Below are positions 1 through 7,477 of a stretch of 64,000 bases of DNA, in pieces (within the stretch, counting starts at the first letter, position 1; each line of letters starts with the position of its first letter). The stretch lies in assembly GCF_014107495.1 (NCBI RefSeq), contig NZ_CP041969.1, positions 1,795,001-1,859,000 on the forward strand. The letters run 5' to 3'. Made by a program: the position numbers and the translations under genes. The notes under the pieces are model-generated. The model was not told the origin of the DNA, searched no databases, and was given only the letters and a program-made list of their open reading frames with translations. The DNA comes from Cohnella cholangitidis (lineage in GTDB: Bacteria > Bacillota > Bacilli > Paenibacillales > Paenibacillaceae).

Positions 1-1431
1 GCTCACGTCAGCCGAGGAAAAGCTGTTGCTGATCTCCCTCACGGAGCTGCCGCCGAACAAGCCGCCGACATAGTTGGCTCCGCTCACTCTTCCCGTAACG
101 GAGCAATTTTCTACGGAGGCGCCATTATTGCCAACCAAGCCGCCTACGTAAGATCCGCCGGTAATATTCACGTCTCGCAGCTTCGCGTTCTTGATAGAAC
201 CGGTCGTCTCCGTCCATCCGAATAAACCTACGTTGTTCCCTCCGGAATTGATCGTTAGCCCCGAGATGATATGTCCGTCCCCGTCGAAGTGCCCGTAAAA
301 AGGGTCGGTATTGGCGCCTATCGGATCCCAGTTCGGATATCCGCTCAAATCGATATCGGCTATCAATCGATAATGCTTGTTGATCCTCATGTCCGTTCTA
401 ACGCCATCCAACTGCTCGGCAGTCGCAATCAGAAAAGGGTCGGTCGACGTACCCGTTCCGGATTGCGGTCCCTCGTACAGCTTGTTGACGGTTTGGCTTA
501 CCGTTGCGTTCGAATAGCCCGTTGCCGCTATCGCGAGACTGTGCGTGCCTTTAGCGAGCACGCCGGCTTTGATCGTGATTATCCCCGGTCCGACCGTAAA
601 TTGCGTCCCTTCCGTTAACGGGCTTGCTCCGTTCTCAACCGCGGTAATCGCTCCGCGCCATAGAGGATCGTCCGCGAAAGAGATCTCGAGGTCGTTCACG
701 GTATAGTTATCCGTCACGTCCGGGCTTAACGCGGGGGGACTGAAGCGGATCGGATCAATCTCGATCGTCCGGTTGTGCAGCTGGCCCGAGCCGTCTACGA
801 ATGCCCCGCTCTCTATCCTAATGGCGTTGTCCGCGCCCGATAACGCGTTTTCGAAATAGATTTCAAGCGTGCTCGAGATCGGGGTAGAGGTGGCGTTCAC
901 CACGGCGTCGTTCAAACCTAGCGGCTCGTAGCTGCCTCCGCTCGTCTTTTTAACGGTAATCTTGCTCTTCAGATCATTCGTCGTTCCCGCTTGCATGGCA
1001 TATACGCTAAAAGTAACCGTCACGACCTTGTTGAGGTCGCTGACCGTCGTCGTGATTTCTCCGCTATCCAGCTGCGGGCTGCGGTAGTAACACTTTTTCG
1101 CGACTCCAAATGCGGGATCCGCGCCGCCGAAAGAAGCCGTCGAGCAATCTATGCTGTTCGTGGCGACCTTAGTTCGATAGCCGATCGTAGTTTGGCTATT
1201 GTCGTCGTATCCCCAGTACCGGACTTCCATCGTTCCCGGGAAGGCGCAAGTCGTCCCCTCGTCCGCGCAATAAGTCCAACCGGGACTTCCGTCCGGTCCG
1301 ACGTTGCCTCCGCTTGCCGACGCATTCGCCGACAGCGAAGACGAGAACAAACTAAGTAGCATCAATCCAACCAACAAACGAATCGTAAACCCTCTCAACG
1401 CTCGCGCAGAACCTAATTTTAATTGAAACAT
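1..1431 (-). CDS. Secreted GLUG-repeat surface protein, partial (C-terminus beyond window)
   Basis: The minus-strand frame opens at an ATG at 1431, with AAAGGAG a few bases upstream, and stays open to position 1, giving about 477 residues with no stop. Residues 1-40 are a long signal peptide (basic start, hydrophobic core, SANASA-type cleavage region). Around residues 250-315 is a segment like the DUF1533/Shr-type Hb-interacting domain (PLWRGAITAV, then GIITIKAGVL). From about residue 400 there are GLUG-type motifs (SYVGGLVGNN, NYVGGLFGG). Such proteins are exported adhesin-like or polysaccharide-associated proteins; no enzyme motif is visible. Two 11-bp repeats upstream match those in front of the YVTN/SLH gene near 43.2 kb, suggesting shared control. 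The C-terminal anchor, if any, is outside the window. Confidence 0.8.
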   Translation of the reverse strand, partial: MFQLKLGSARALRGFTIRLLVGLMLLSLFSSSLSANASASGGNVGPDGSPGWTYCADEGTTCAFPGTMEVRYWGYDDNSQTTIGYRTKVATNSIDCSTASFGGADPAFGVAKKCYYRSPQLDSGEITTTVSDLNKVVTVTFSVYAMQAGTTNDLKSKITVKKTSGGSYEPLGLNDAVVNATSTPISSTLEIYFENALSGADNAIRIESGAFVDGSGQLHNRTIEIDPIRFSPPALSPDVTDNYTVNDLEISFADDPLWRGAITAVENGASPLTEGTQFTVGPGIITIKAGVLAKGTHSLAIAATGYSNATVSQTVNKLYEGPQSGTGTSTDPFLIATAEQLDGVRTDMRINKHYRLIADIDLSGYPNWDPIGANTDPFYGHFDGDGHIISGLTINSGGNNVGLFGWTETTGSIKNAKLRDVNITGGSYVGGLVGNNGASVENCSVTGRVSGANYVGGLFGGSSVREISNSFSSADVS

Positions 1432-1496
1432 ATTCGTTCGCGGACTCCTTTTCATCCATCTTTCTGGCACAGTTTACCTAGAAGTTTACTGCGGCC

Positions 1497-1518
1497 CAAT
1501 AAAAGAATAATGAAAGAA
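1497..1518 (-). promoter_or_regulatory. Two 11-bp direct repeats, putative SARP-type box
   Basis: CAATAAAAGAA (1497-1507) is followed directly by TAATGAAAGAA (1508-1518). They differ from the CTATRAAAGAA repeats at 43187-43230 only in the first two positions. In the direction of the minus-strand gene, exactly 8 nt separate the last repeat from a -10-like TAAACT (1488-1483). SARP-family regulators are known to bind direct repeats with 11-bp periodicity about 8 bp upstream of the -10. Assignment to the regulator at 45111-46223 is inference. Confidence 0.5.
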
Positions 1519-1533
1519 TTCGCGCTAAAAGGA

Positions 1534-1571
1534 ACAAAAACCGCGTAGCGTCGTGCCTTCGCGGTTTTTGT
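1534..1571. terminator. Terminator-like hairpin inside a divergent spacer
   Basis: ACAAAAACCGCG (1534-1545) pairs perfectly with CGCGGTTTTTGT (1560-1571) around a 14-nt loop. The T-rich arms look like a Rho-independent terminator, but the neighbouring genes diverge and neither ends here. It may end a short unannotated transcript, insulate the two promoters, or act in a leader RNA. Confidence 0.5.
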
Positions 1572-1602
1572 CGACTGCGAAAATTTATTTTATTATCGAA
1601 CG

Positions 1603-1620
1603 CTGACAACCTGCTGTCAG
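1603..1620. promoter_or_regulatory. Perfect 6-6-6 palindrome upstream of the YdeI-like gene
   Basis: CTGACA-ACCTGC-TGTCAG is a perfect inverted repeat, followed 11 nt later by TATAAT (1632-1637), which would serve the gene starting at 1680. Its position suggests an operator, but no partner regulator is identified and a clean -35 is not apparent. Confidence 0.3.
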
Positions 1621-1679
1621 CTATAGTTGCTTATAATAGCTATTAAAACCGATCTAGAATCCAGAGGTGACCGGAACGA

Positions 1680-2237
1680 ATGATAATCGATAAAATCGTG
1701 CAAGTTCACAATCGGCAAGAGTGGAGAAAGTGGTTGAGCGACAATCACGGTACGGAAGATTATTGTTGGTTAGTTTCAACCACTCCTTATTCCGCAAGTT
1801 ACATAGATTTTGTCGAAGAAGCCTTGTGTTTCGGCTGGATCGATAGCACCAAAAAAGGGGATGGTACTCAAACGGCCCAACGCTTTTCGCCCAGGACAAA
1901 AAAGAGCAACTGGACAGAACTTAATAAGGAACGCGTCCGACGGTTAGATAAATTAGGTTTAATGACGGAAGCGGGAAAAAGAGTATTGCCCGACATGAAC
2001 GCCGAATCTTTTATCGTTCACGAAGAGATCTTGGCGCAATTGCGTCAGGACGAAGAGCTCTATCGCAATTTTCTAGCCTTGCCGGATCTATATGTTAGAG
2101 TAAAGATTCATAATATCCAGTCCGTGCGGCACGATGCGGCTTTGTATCATAATCGATTGACAAAGTTTATTGAACAAACTCGCATAAATAAGATGTATGG
2201 GCAATGGAACGATAATGGTCGTCTTCTAGAGTACTAA
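1680..2237 (+). CDS. YdeI/OmpD-associated family protein
   Basis: This 185-residue protein has the family's typical order: an N-terminal region with CWLVSTT and CFGWIDSTKKG, then QRFSPRTKKSNWTELN and a helical C-terminal part. The RFSPR..KSNW signature is characteristic of the YdeI/OmdA family, whose biochemical role is poorly defined; some members are linked to stress or peptide resistance. The length is normal for the family. The ATG at 1680 has AGAGGTGA ending about 9 nt upstream. The next gene, a MATE exporter, starts about 40 nt downstream on the same strand, so the two may share a transcript. Confidence 0.8.
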   Translation: MIIDKIVQVHNRQEWRKWLSDNHGTEDYCWLVSTTPYSASYIDFVEEALCFGWIDSTKKGDGTQTAQRFSPRTKKSNWTELNKERVRRLDKLGLMTEAGKRVLPDMNAESFIVHEEILAQLRQDEELYRNFLALPDLYVRVKIHNIQSVRHDAALYHNRLTKFIEQTRINKMYGQWNDNGRLLEY

Positions 2238-2278
2238 ACGTTGAGCCGTCGGCAAATTAAACTAAACTAAGAGGTTCA

Positions 2279-3742
2279 TTGAAGTTGGAATATAGAGTAG
2301 AATACAGGTATTCCTTCAAGTCATACAAAAAAAGCAGTGATGATCGATTGAATCTGACAAACGGAGCCCTGAAGAAAAGAACGGATTTTCTGCTGAACAA
2401 GTACTTCACGGGAAATTCGATGGATTACAAGCAAATATTCGGGATCACCTTGCCCATATTCGTCGATACCTTGTTTATCGTCCTGATGAGCATTCTGAAT
2501 ACCGCGATGATCAGTTCCTCCGGCGTTGCCGCAATCAGCGCCGTTAGCACGGTGGATACGCTCAATATTTTCATCGTAAGCGTGTTTATCGCCGTGGCTA
2601 CGGGAGGAACCGTTATCGTGGCTCAGTACAAGGGCAGCGGGAATCGCAGGATGGTCTGCCGCGCCGCCTCGCAGGCGATTGCCGCGGTGACCTCCTTCGC
2701 GCTCTTGATTAGCGTCATCGTCATTCTCTTTCATAATCAGACGTTAGACCTGTTGTTCGGCAACGTGGATGACGACGTATTTGAAATGGCGACCCTTTTC
2801 CTTATAGGCAGTTGCATCTCGTTCCCGTTCCTGGCCGTGCAGCAAGCCGTCGCCGGAGTGTTGAGAGGAGTCTCCGAGACGAAAGCCAGCTTAGTTCTCT
2901 CTCTCATTATGAATCTAGCCTATCTCGTTCTGAATTTCGTCTTCATCAAAGGCTTCGATATGGGAATCGTCGGACTCGCGATTTCTCTGATCGCAGCCCG
3001 AGCAATCGGCGCGGTCGCTTCAATCGTCTATTTGCTCAAGTATAACCATACGCTGCATTTCACCTTGAAGAGGCTGCTGAAGCTGGATGCGGGCATTCTG
3101 AAAAAGATGATGTTCATCGGACTCCCGTTCGCCGCCGAGCAAATGTTCTTCAACGGGGGGAAATTGTTGACGCAAACCTTTATCGTGCAGTTCGGCACGT
3201 TGGCCTTGACCGCCAACGCGATCAGCAACTCCATCGCGATGCTCCTTCAAATCGGGGGCAGCACGCTGAGCGTCGCGATCGTGACGGTCGTCGGCCAGTG
3301 TATCGGAAGCCGGGATATTCAGGATGCGAGGAAATTTATCAAATCCTTCCTTTGGCTTTCCGTTATCCTTTTTCTCTTACTAACCGCGATCATTCTGCCT
3401 TTATTCCCGATGCTGATGAACTTGTACGCTTCGCCGGACGAGATCGTTCCTGCGACCCTCAAGCTCGTGCTGCTGATCTCCATTGCGCAGCCTATCCTGT
3501 GGGCTCTGAGCTTTATCCTGCCTTCGGCCTTGCGCGCGGCAGGCGACTCGAAGTTCACGTCCATCTCTTCGCTGCTATCCATGTGGCTATTCCGGATCAT
3601 CCTCGGCTATGTACTGGGAATTACCTTCGGCATGGGGATTTTCGGAATCTGGGTCGCCATGGTCGCTGAGTGGGCAGTACGCGGAGCGATTTTTTGGTGG
3701 CGTTTCAGGGGAGACAAGTGGTACAGGCATAAGTTGGTGTAG
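2279..3742 (+). CDS. MATE-family multidrug/Na+ efflux transporter
   Basis: This 487-residue polytopic membrane protein has about 12 predicted helices in two homologous halves, opening with the MATE-like region ITLPIFVDTLF. The conserved GVLRGVSETKAS and LPSALRAAGDSK segments at the ends of each half are typical of MATE exporters, which use a Na+ or H+ gradient to extrude cationic compounds. The frame opens with a TTG at 2279 behind AGAGG. An ATG near 2420 would remove a non-conserved N-terminus but also part of the conserved LNKYFTGNSMDYKQ lead, so an upstream start is preferred. Substrate unknown. Confidence 0.85.
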   Translation: MKLEYRVEYRYSFKSYKKSSDDRLNLTNGALKKRTDFLLNKYFTGNSMDYKQIFGITLPIFVDTLFIVLMSILNTAMISSSGVAAISAVSTVDTLNIFIVSVFIAVATGGTVIVAQYKGSGNRRMVCRAASQAIAAVTSFALLISVIVILFHNQTLDLLFGNVDDDVFEMATLFLIGSCISFPFLAVQQAVAGVLRGVSETKASLVLSLIMNLAYLVLNFVFIKGFDMGIVGLAISLIAARAIGAVASIVYLLKYNHTLHFTLKRLLKLDAGILKKMMFIGLPFAAEQMFFNGGKLLTQTFIVQFGTLALTANAISNSIAMLLQIGGSTLSVAIVTVVGQCIGSRDIQDARKFIKSFLWLSVILFLLLTAIILPLFPMLMNLYASPDEIVPATLKLVLLISIAQPILWALSFILPSALRAAGDSKFTSISSLLSMWLFRIILGYVLGITFGMGIFGIWVAMVAEWAVRGAIFWWRFRGDKWYRHKLV

Positions 3743-3761
3743 AACGGTTTACGATTGGCAA

Positions 3762-3806
3762 AAAGGCGGTTTCCCGTGAGCCGAAAACTCCCGGGAAACC
3801 GCCTTT
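3762..3806 (-). terminator. Strong hairpin terminator between convergent genes
   Basis: AAAGGCGGTTTCCCG (3762-3776) pairs perfectly over 15 bp with the arm at 3792-3806. On the minus strand it is followed by a run of T, so it best fits termination of the AlkD-like gene; it may also stop the MATE transcript. Confidence 0.8.
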
Positions 3807-3823
3807 CGCTAGGTCAAAAGCGT

Positions 3824-4531
3824 TTAACACCTTACATGTTTGCGTTTGAAACCGATTTGCCCTTTGTCAATGGCCTTTTGAATATTATCGAAAGCGTTTA
3901 TGAACTTGCTTTTTGCCTTGTCCCGATTGACCTCTACCGGCCCTACCGTTCTCGCGGTCTCGACCGCGCGATCATGGAGCGGCAAATAAGATACGCCCAC
4001 CGTGTAAATAAAATTATTCATCGCGTATTTGGCTCGCTCCGGAGCATCGTGAATCGTATTTTCCGCGAGTTTAAGCATATCGGCAAGCTTGCTTTCGGAA
4101 AACTCCCCGTCCGGCCGATTACCCAGAAGCCAGCAGTAGCAGCTCCACCCCGCCGACATTCTCAGTTCTTCTCCGCTAGCGATCCATTTATCGGCCACTT
4201 CTTGCGCGATATCCGCTTCCGCCAAGGTTACGGCAACCACGAAATCGGACAGCATATAGAAATAAGCCTTATCCATCCAACGGTCAAAATCCGCGGGAGT
4301 CATGGCTTTAGGGTCCGCAATAATGCCGGCAAAGTACATGGCGTCGTAGTTCCCCGTGGCGTAGAGCTGCTCGGCCAAAGGTTGATTGATTTTCGTTTTC
4401 CTGAAAATAGGCTTCATCTCGCCAGTAGCCACGCCAAAAAGCGGTTCGCGCGCGCCGTTGGATATGTATATTTTCTTGGTTCGTTCTTTGCCGAGAGCCT
4501 CAAGCTCCTGCATAACCGTTTCTAAATTCAT
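3824..4531 (-). CDS. DNA alkylation repair protein (AlkD-like, HEAT-like fold)
   Basis: This 235-residue protein matches the DNA alkylation repair family: the N-terminal helical stretch MQELEALGKERTKKIY, then GVATGEMKPIFRKTK, and a series of short helices (YDAMYFAGIIADP, FDRWMDKAYFYMLSD). Family members use a HEAT-like superhelix to excise positively charged alkylated bases without base flipping. The annotation rests on family resemblance; the activity is not proven. The ATG at 4531 is preceded by a modest GGAAGTG. The DUF1349 gene lies 66 bp upstream on the same strand, so co-transcription is possible. Confidence 0.82.
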   Translation of the reverse strand: MNLETVMQELEALGKERTKKIYISNGAREPLFGVATGEMKPIFRKTKINQPLAEQLYATGNYDAMYFAGIIADPKAMTPADFDRWMDKAYFYMLSDFVVAVTLAEADIAQEVADKWIASGEELRMSAGWSCYCWLLGNRPDGEFSESKLADMLKLAENTIHDAPERAKYAMNNFIYTVGVSYLPLHDRAVETARTVGPVEVNRDKAKSKFINAFDNIQKAIDKGQIGFKRKHVRC

Positions 4532-4597
4532 CGTTTAACACTTCCTTTTATTTAAATACTCTCATAAGTCAACGAGCTATTTGCTTGAGGGGGAACG

Positions 4598-5185
4598 TTA
4601 TTTATGGGGGTCCCATTTGCATTTCGTTATCTCCATCTCGCTATATACGGCTTCAAAGGAAGAGTTCTCGGGGCTGCAAGCGTAAACTCCCATTTGAATC
4701 TCTCCTCCGCCTTCGAAGAGATGGAAAATTCGCATCTGTTTGTATTCTACGCCATCGTAAGAATTTTCAATGCAGTAGTCGCTCCCGCGGCGGCTAAGCC
4801 TGTAAAACATCGTTTTGACGGTAGAATGAATATCCGTAGTCGCCCAGTCCGAATATCCGTTGTTCGTAACCACGCTGCCTAATCGTTGATATTCTTCATT
4901 TTCATACTCGATCGATGCTTTAAACCAATTATCGCTGTTTTGATAGATGATCACGCCGCATTGGTCAAAACGCCTTTTGCTGTCAAACTCGGTTTTGACG
5001 ATAAACGAAAAGTAAGGTTCGGTTATTTTCAATAACAACGCGGGAGCGGAATCATTTCTGAAACCATAGTATGTACGCTGCCAGAAATCGGTCTCCGGAT
5101 CTGTTTGAATAACGATTTTATTGTCTTGAATGGAATAATTAGCAGGCTCATTTACCCAAAAAAGTTTATTCGGATCGTAGCTCAT
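4598..5185 (-). CDS. DUF1349 family protein (YesU-like, concanavalin-like fold)
   Basis: This 195-residue protein carries the DUF1349 pattern: LFWVNEPANYSIQDNKI at the N-terminus, QTDPETDFWQRTYYGF, FDQCGVIIYQNSDNWFKASIE in the middle, and a C-terminal GVYACSPENSSFEA. The predicted fold is a beta-sandwich of the concanavalin-like lectin type. Members such as YesU occur near carbohydrate genes but have no established activity. No signal peptide is visible, so the protein is probably cytoplasmic. The ATG at 5185 has a good GGAGGAAC ribosome site. No carbohydrate genes flank it here. Confidence 0.82.
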   Translation of the reverse strand: MSYDPNKLFWVNEPANYSIQDNKIVIQTDPETDFWQRTYYGFRNDSAPALLLKITEPYFSFIVKTEFDSKRRFDQCGVIIYQNSDNWFKASIEYENEEYQRLGSVVTNNGYSDWATTDIHSTVKTMFYRLSRRGSDYCIENSYDGVEYKQMRIFHLFEGGGEIQMGVYACSPENSSFEAVYSEMEITKCKWDPHK

Positions 5186-5327
5186 TGAAGTTCCTCCATT
5201 CTGCCCTTAAGGTTTAAGCAAACTTACAATAAAGACTATATCAGATTTCCGTAAGTATTTTTAGTTTCGCTCCCATCTAGCTTTTAATAGATCTTATTTA
5301 GATACTTTCACTCCTCATTTCAAAGTT

Positions 5328-5370
5328 TGTGATTTAATTCACATTATTTCATGGGAATTAGATTTATAAT
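5328..5370 (+). promoter_or_regulatory. Fnr/CRP- or Rex-like palindrome with -10 box upstream of the DoxX gene
   Basis: TGTGA-TTTAAT-TCACA (5328-5343) is a perfect TGTGA-N6-TCACA site. TATAAT lies at 5365-5370, giving a start site near 5377, so the palindrome is centred close to -41.5, the classical activator position for CRP/Fnr proteins. One extended half-site also fits Rex (TTGTGA-N6-TCACAA) with one mismatch. Either reading implies oxygen or redox control; this is inference from the motif. Confidence 0.5.
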
Positions 5371-5413
5371 CAAGACATGAAAGACAAGAAAACAAACGAG
5401 GATGGTGATCCCG

Positions 5414-5491
5414 ATGTTGAACCAATTTCGATCTCGAACATCGGCGAGACATACGATAAACCGATCATTACAATTCGCCGCTTTCACTTAA
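5414..5491 (+). CDS. Possible 25-codon leader ORF before the DoxX gene
   Basis: A short ATG-to-TAA frame encodes an arginine-rich 25-residue peptide starting MLNQFRSRTSARHTINRS. GGTGATCC at 5404-5411 matches the anti-Shine-Dalgarno sequence well, and the frame ends 25 nt before the DoxX ATG. It lies on the presumed transcript from the promoter near 5370. It could be a translated leader or upstream peptide; there is no recognised homology. Confidence 0.35.
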   Translation: MLNQFRSRTSARHTINRSLQFAAFT

Positions 5492-5516
5492 TACACTAAA
5501 ATTAGGAGTGAGTGTC

Positions 5517-6059
5517 ATGTTAAAATTATGGAGAGAGAATCGTATAGCCGCAGTCCTCGTCACCATTGTCCGTTTCGTGGTCGGATATGCTTGGATCACC
5601 GCAGGATGGCATAAAATCACTGGCGCAACGCCTTTCAACGCCGGAGGATTCTTGAATGGAGCCATTAATAATCCGGTCGTCGATAAGGCAACGGGCGAGG
5701 CGGTCTACCCGACTTACCTTGCTTTCCTAGAAAACTTCGCGCTGCCGAACGTTAAAATCATAAACATCTTGATTCCTTGGGGAGAGTTCCTAGTAGGTCT
5801 TGGTCTCATCCTTGGTACGTTGACCCTGACGGCCGCATTCTTCGGACTCTTAATGAACTTCATGTTCATGTTCGCCGGAACCGTAAGCACGAACCCTTGG
5901 CTAACGCTTCTCGGATTGCTGGTCGTCGTCGCCGGAACGAACGCGGGTCGCTTCGGACTTGACCGTTACGTCCTTCCGCTCCTTCACAAAGGCACGGATC
6001 GCCTCTTCCACCGCAAGCCGAAAGATCCGGCTACGGGCGCAGGCATTCTAGCTAAATAA
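5517..6059 (+). CDS. DoxX-family membrane protein
   Basis: This is a 180-residue integral membrane protein with about four hydrophobic helices. The first contains RFVVGYAWITAGWHKI, the DoxX/DoxD lead-in, and GEFLVGLGLILGTLTLTAA marks the second conserved segment. DoxX proteins are linked to quinone-dependent redox steps (DoxD is a subunit of archaeal thiosulfate:quinone oxidoreductase) and to oxidative-stress complexes; the exact role is unknown. The ATG at 5517 is chosen over a GTG at 5508 because AGGAGTG (5504-5510) then sits at normal spacing. The upstream Fnr/Rex-like site suggests redox control. Confidence 0.8.
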   Translation: MLKLWRENRIAAVLVTIVRFVVGYAWITAGWHKITGATPFNAGGFLNGAINNPVVDKATGEAVYPTYLAFLENFALPNVKIINILIPWGEFLVGLGLILGTLTLTAAFFGLLMNFMFMFAGTVSTNPWLTLLGLLVVVAGTNAGRFGLDRYVLPLLHKGTDRLFHRKPKDPATGAGILAK

Positions 6060-6090
6060 CAGATCATAGTTATAACTCTTCGTATGATGA

Positions 6091-6132
6091 AAGACCGTCG
6101 GGATGATCTCAACTCATCCTGACGGTCTTTTC
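6091..6132. terminator. Bidirectional hairpin terminator
   Basis: AAGACCGTCGGGATGA (6091-6106) pairs with the arm at 6114-6129 (one G-T pair), followed by TTTCT. It separates the DoxX gene from the convergent end of the exopolysaccharide operon and could serve both. Confidence 0.8.
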
Positions 6133-6184
6133 TATGATGCGTATAAAGTTTTTTCGTTTGGCCGGCCCGATCAGAAATGCCTGT

Positions 6185-7423
6185 TTACTCGGCTTCCCCA
6201 ACCATTGCAGCCCAGCTTTTGTAGTCATGAATAGCCATTCCCGCATAGCCGGCAAATTGGGAAAGCTCCCGATGCGCGGTCTGCAGCTCTTGCTCCATGT
6301 ATTCGGCGCTCTTGGCATAGAACGAAACGCGATCGCCCTCCAAGCTTTTGGCGGTCTCCACCGCCACGATCGCCTGCTTGTTAAGCGCGGAGGCTTCTCG
6401 CAATATGTCATGGGCATTGTCGACGATCCCGTTGTTCCCCAGCGCATGATTGCGGTAATCCATGATGACGAGGCAATCGAACTTCTCCAACAGCCACGCG
6501 CTCAGGCTGTAGTCGGTGTCGGGCACCTTCATGTCAGGAAGCCAATAAGGAACGTCCATCGTCATCTTCAATCCGCTTCCTTCGGCTTCCTGTTCAATCC
6601 ATCTCAGGTTATGTATCCATTGTTCAAGAATGCGCTTGGAGTTGGTTTGCCAATCGGCCAACAGATACGGTTCGATATCGAAATGCAGGCCGTCGAAACG
6701 CGCCTCCTCCCCGACGGAAGCATTGTATTGCAGCGTCCAGGAAATGAAGGATTTAATAGGGGCCCGATTCGTCGTTAAAGCCCACTCGGGGCGACCGGCC
6801 AGCGCCTCCACCCGGATTTGCCGCTCCGTGGCCCTTCGAACAAAATCTTCATACACGGCAGGCGCGATATCCCTATTCACGTGAAGGTAAATCGCAGTCA
6901 CGTCTTGCTCGCTTGCAAAGCTCAGGATACGATCCCGCTCTTTCTCGATAAGGCCGGCGTCCCAGATCCACGTGCCTTTTGGAATTTTCGCCGAAGTCGT
7001 CACGACGGCCAGATTGCTTTTCGCGTCCCATTCCACCTGCGCTTGAAAGATTTCGCCGATCAGCCGAAGCGGAATCATCGTACGGTTGTTTTTGGTCGTC
7101 GCGGGCGGATCGAAGGCTACCGGCTTTCCGTTCACTTGCGCCACGTTATGGCCGATCGTCAAGAGAACCGTTTGATCCCTATACGCGAAAGTCATCTGGT
7201 TCAATCGTCCGTTCCATTTCATCTTGGCGTCCAGCGTTTCGGCTACGAATCTGGCCGGTACCATCGTACGGCTGGATTTACGATCGACATACGGAGGCTC
7301 GTCCGGGAAAGTCACAACCTGCCCGTCGACGACGACTCGGATCCGGGAAGCGGCAGGCGCGGTTGGCGCGAAAATAGCGGCGCTAAGGGCGATCGTTAAC
7401 AAACAGATGAGCCATCTCTTCAT
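6185..7423 (-). CDS. Secreted copper-amine-oxidase-stalk protein with TIM-barrel glycosidase-like domain
   Basis: Residues 1-24 are a signal peptide ending APAAS. Residues 25-145 hold two copies of the copper-amine-oxidase N-terminal (stalk) motif (RTMVPARFVAETL, RTMIPLRLIGEIF), a cell-wall-associated module. Residues 150-412 resemble a TIM barrel (TWIWDAG, VTAIYLHVNRD, FDGLHFDIEPYLL, CLVIMDYRNHA). The DxE-bearing strand resembles GH18/GH-A enzymes, so hydrolysis of the polymer made by this operon is plausible, but no family is assigned with certainty. The barrel is clearly paralogous to the protein at 8842-9780. This is the last gene of the operon, 54 bp after glmM. Confidence 0.7.
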   Translation of the reverse strand: MKRWLICLLTIALSAAIFAPTAPAASRIRVVVDGQVVTFPDEPPYVDRKSSRTMVPARFVAETLDAKMKWNGRLNQMTFAYRDQTVLLTIGHNVAQVNGKPVAFDPPATTKNNRTMIPLRLIGEIFQAQVEWDAKSNLAVVTTSAKIPKGTWIWDAGLIEKERDRILSFASEQDVTAIYLHVNRDIAPAVYEDFVRRATERQIRVEALAGRPEWALTTNRAPIKSFISWTLQYNASVGEEARFDGLHFDIEPYLLADWQTNSKRILEQWIHNLRWIEQEAEGSGLKMTMDVPYWLPDMKVPDTDYSLSAWLLEKFDCLVIMDYRNHALGNNGIVDNAHDILREASALNKQAIVAVETAKSLEGDRVSFYAKSAEYMEQELQTAHRELSQFAGYAGMAIHDYKSWAAMVGEAE

Positions 7424-7477
7424 AGCCTGCCACCTCGGGAAAAAGTAAAAGCCCCGTCATGGGCGGTTTCGATCTCG

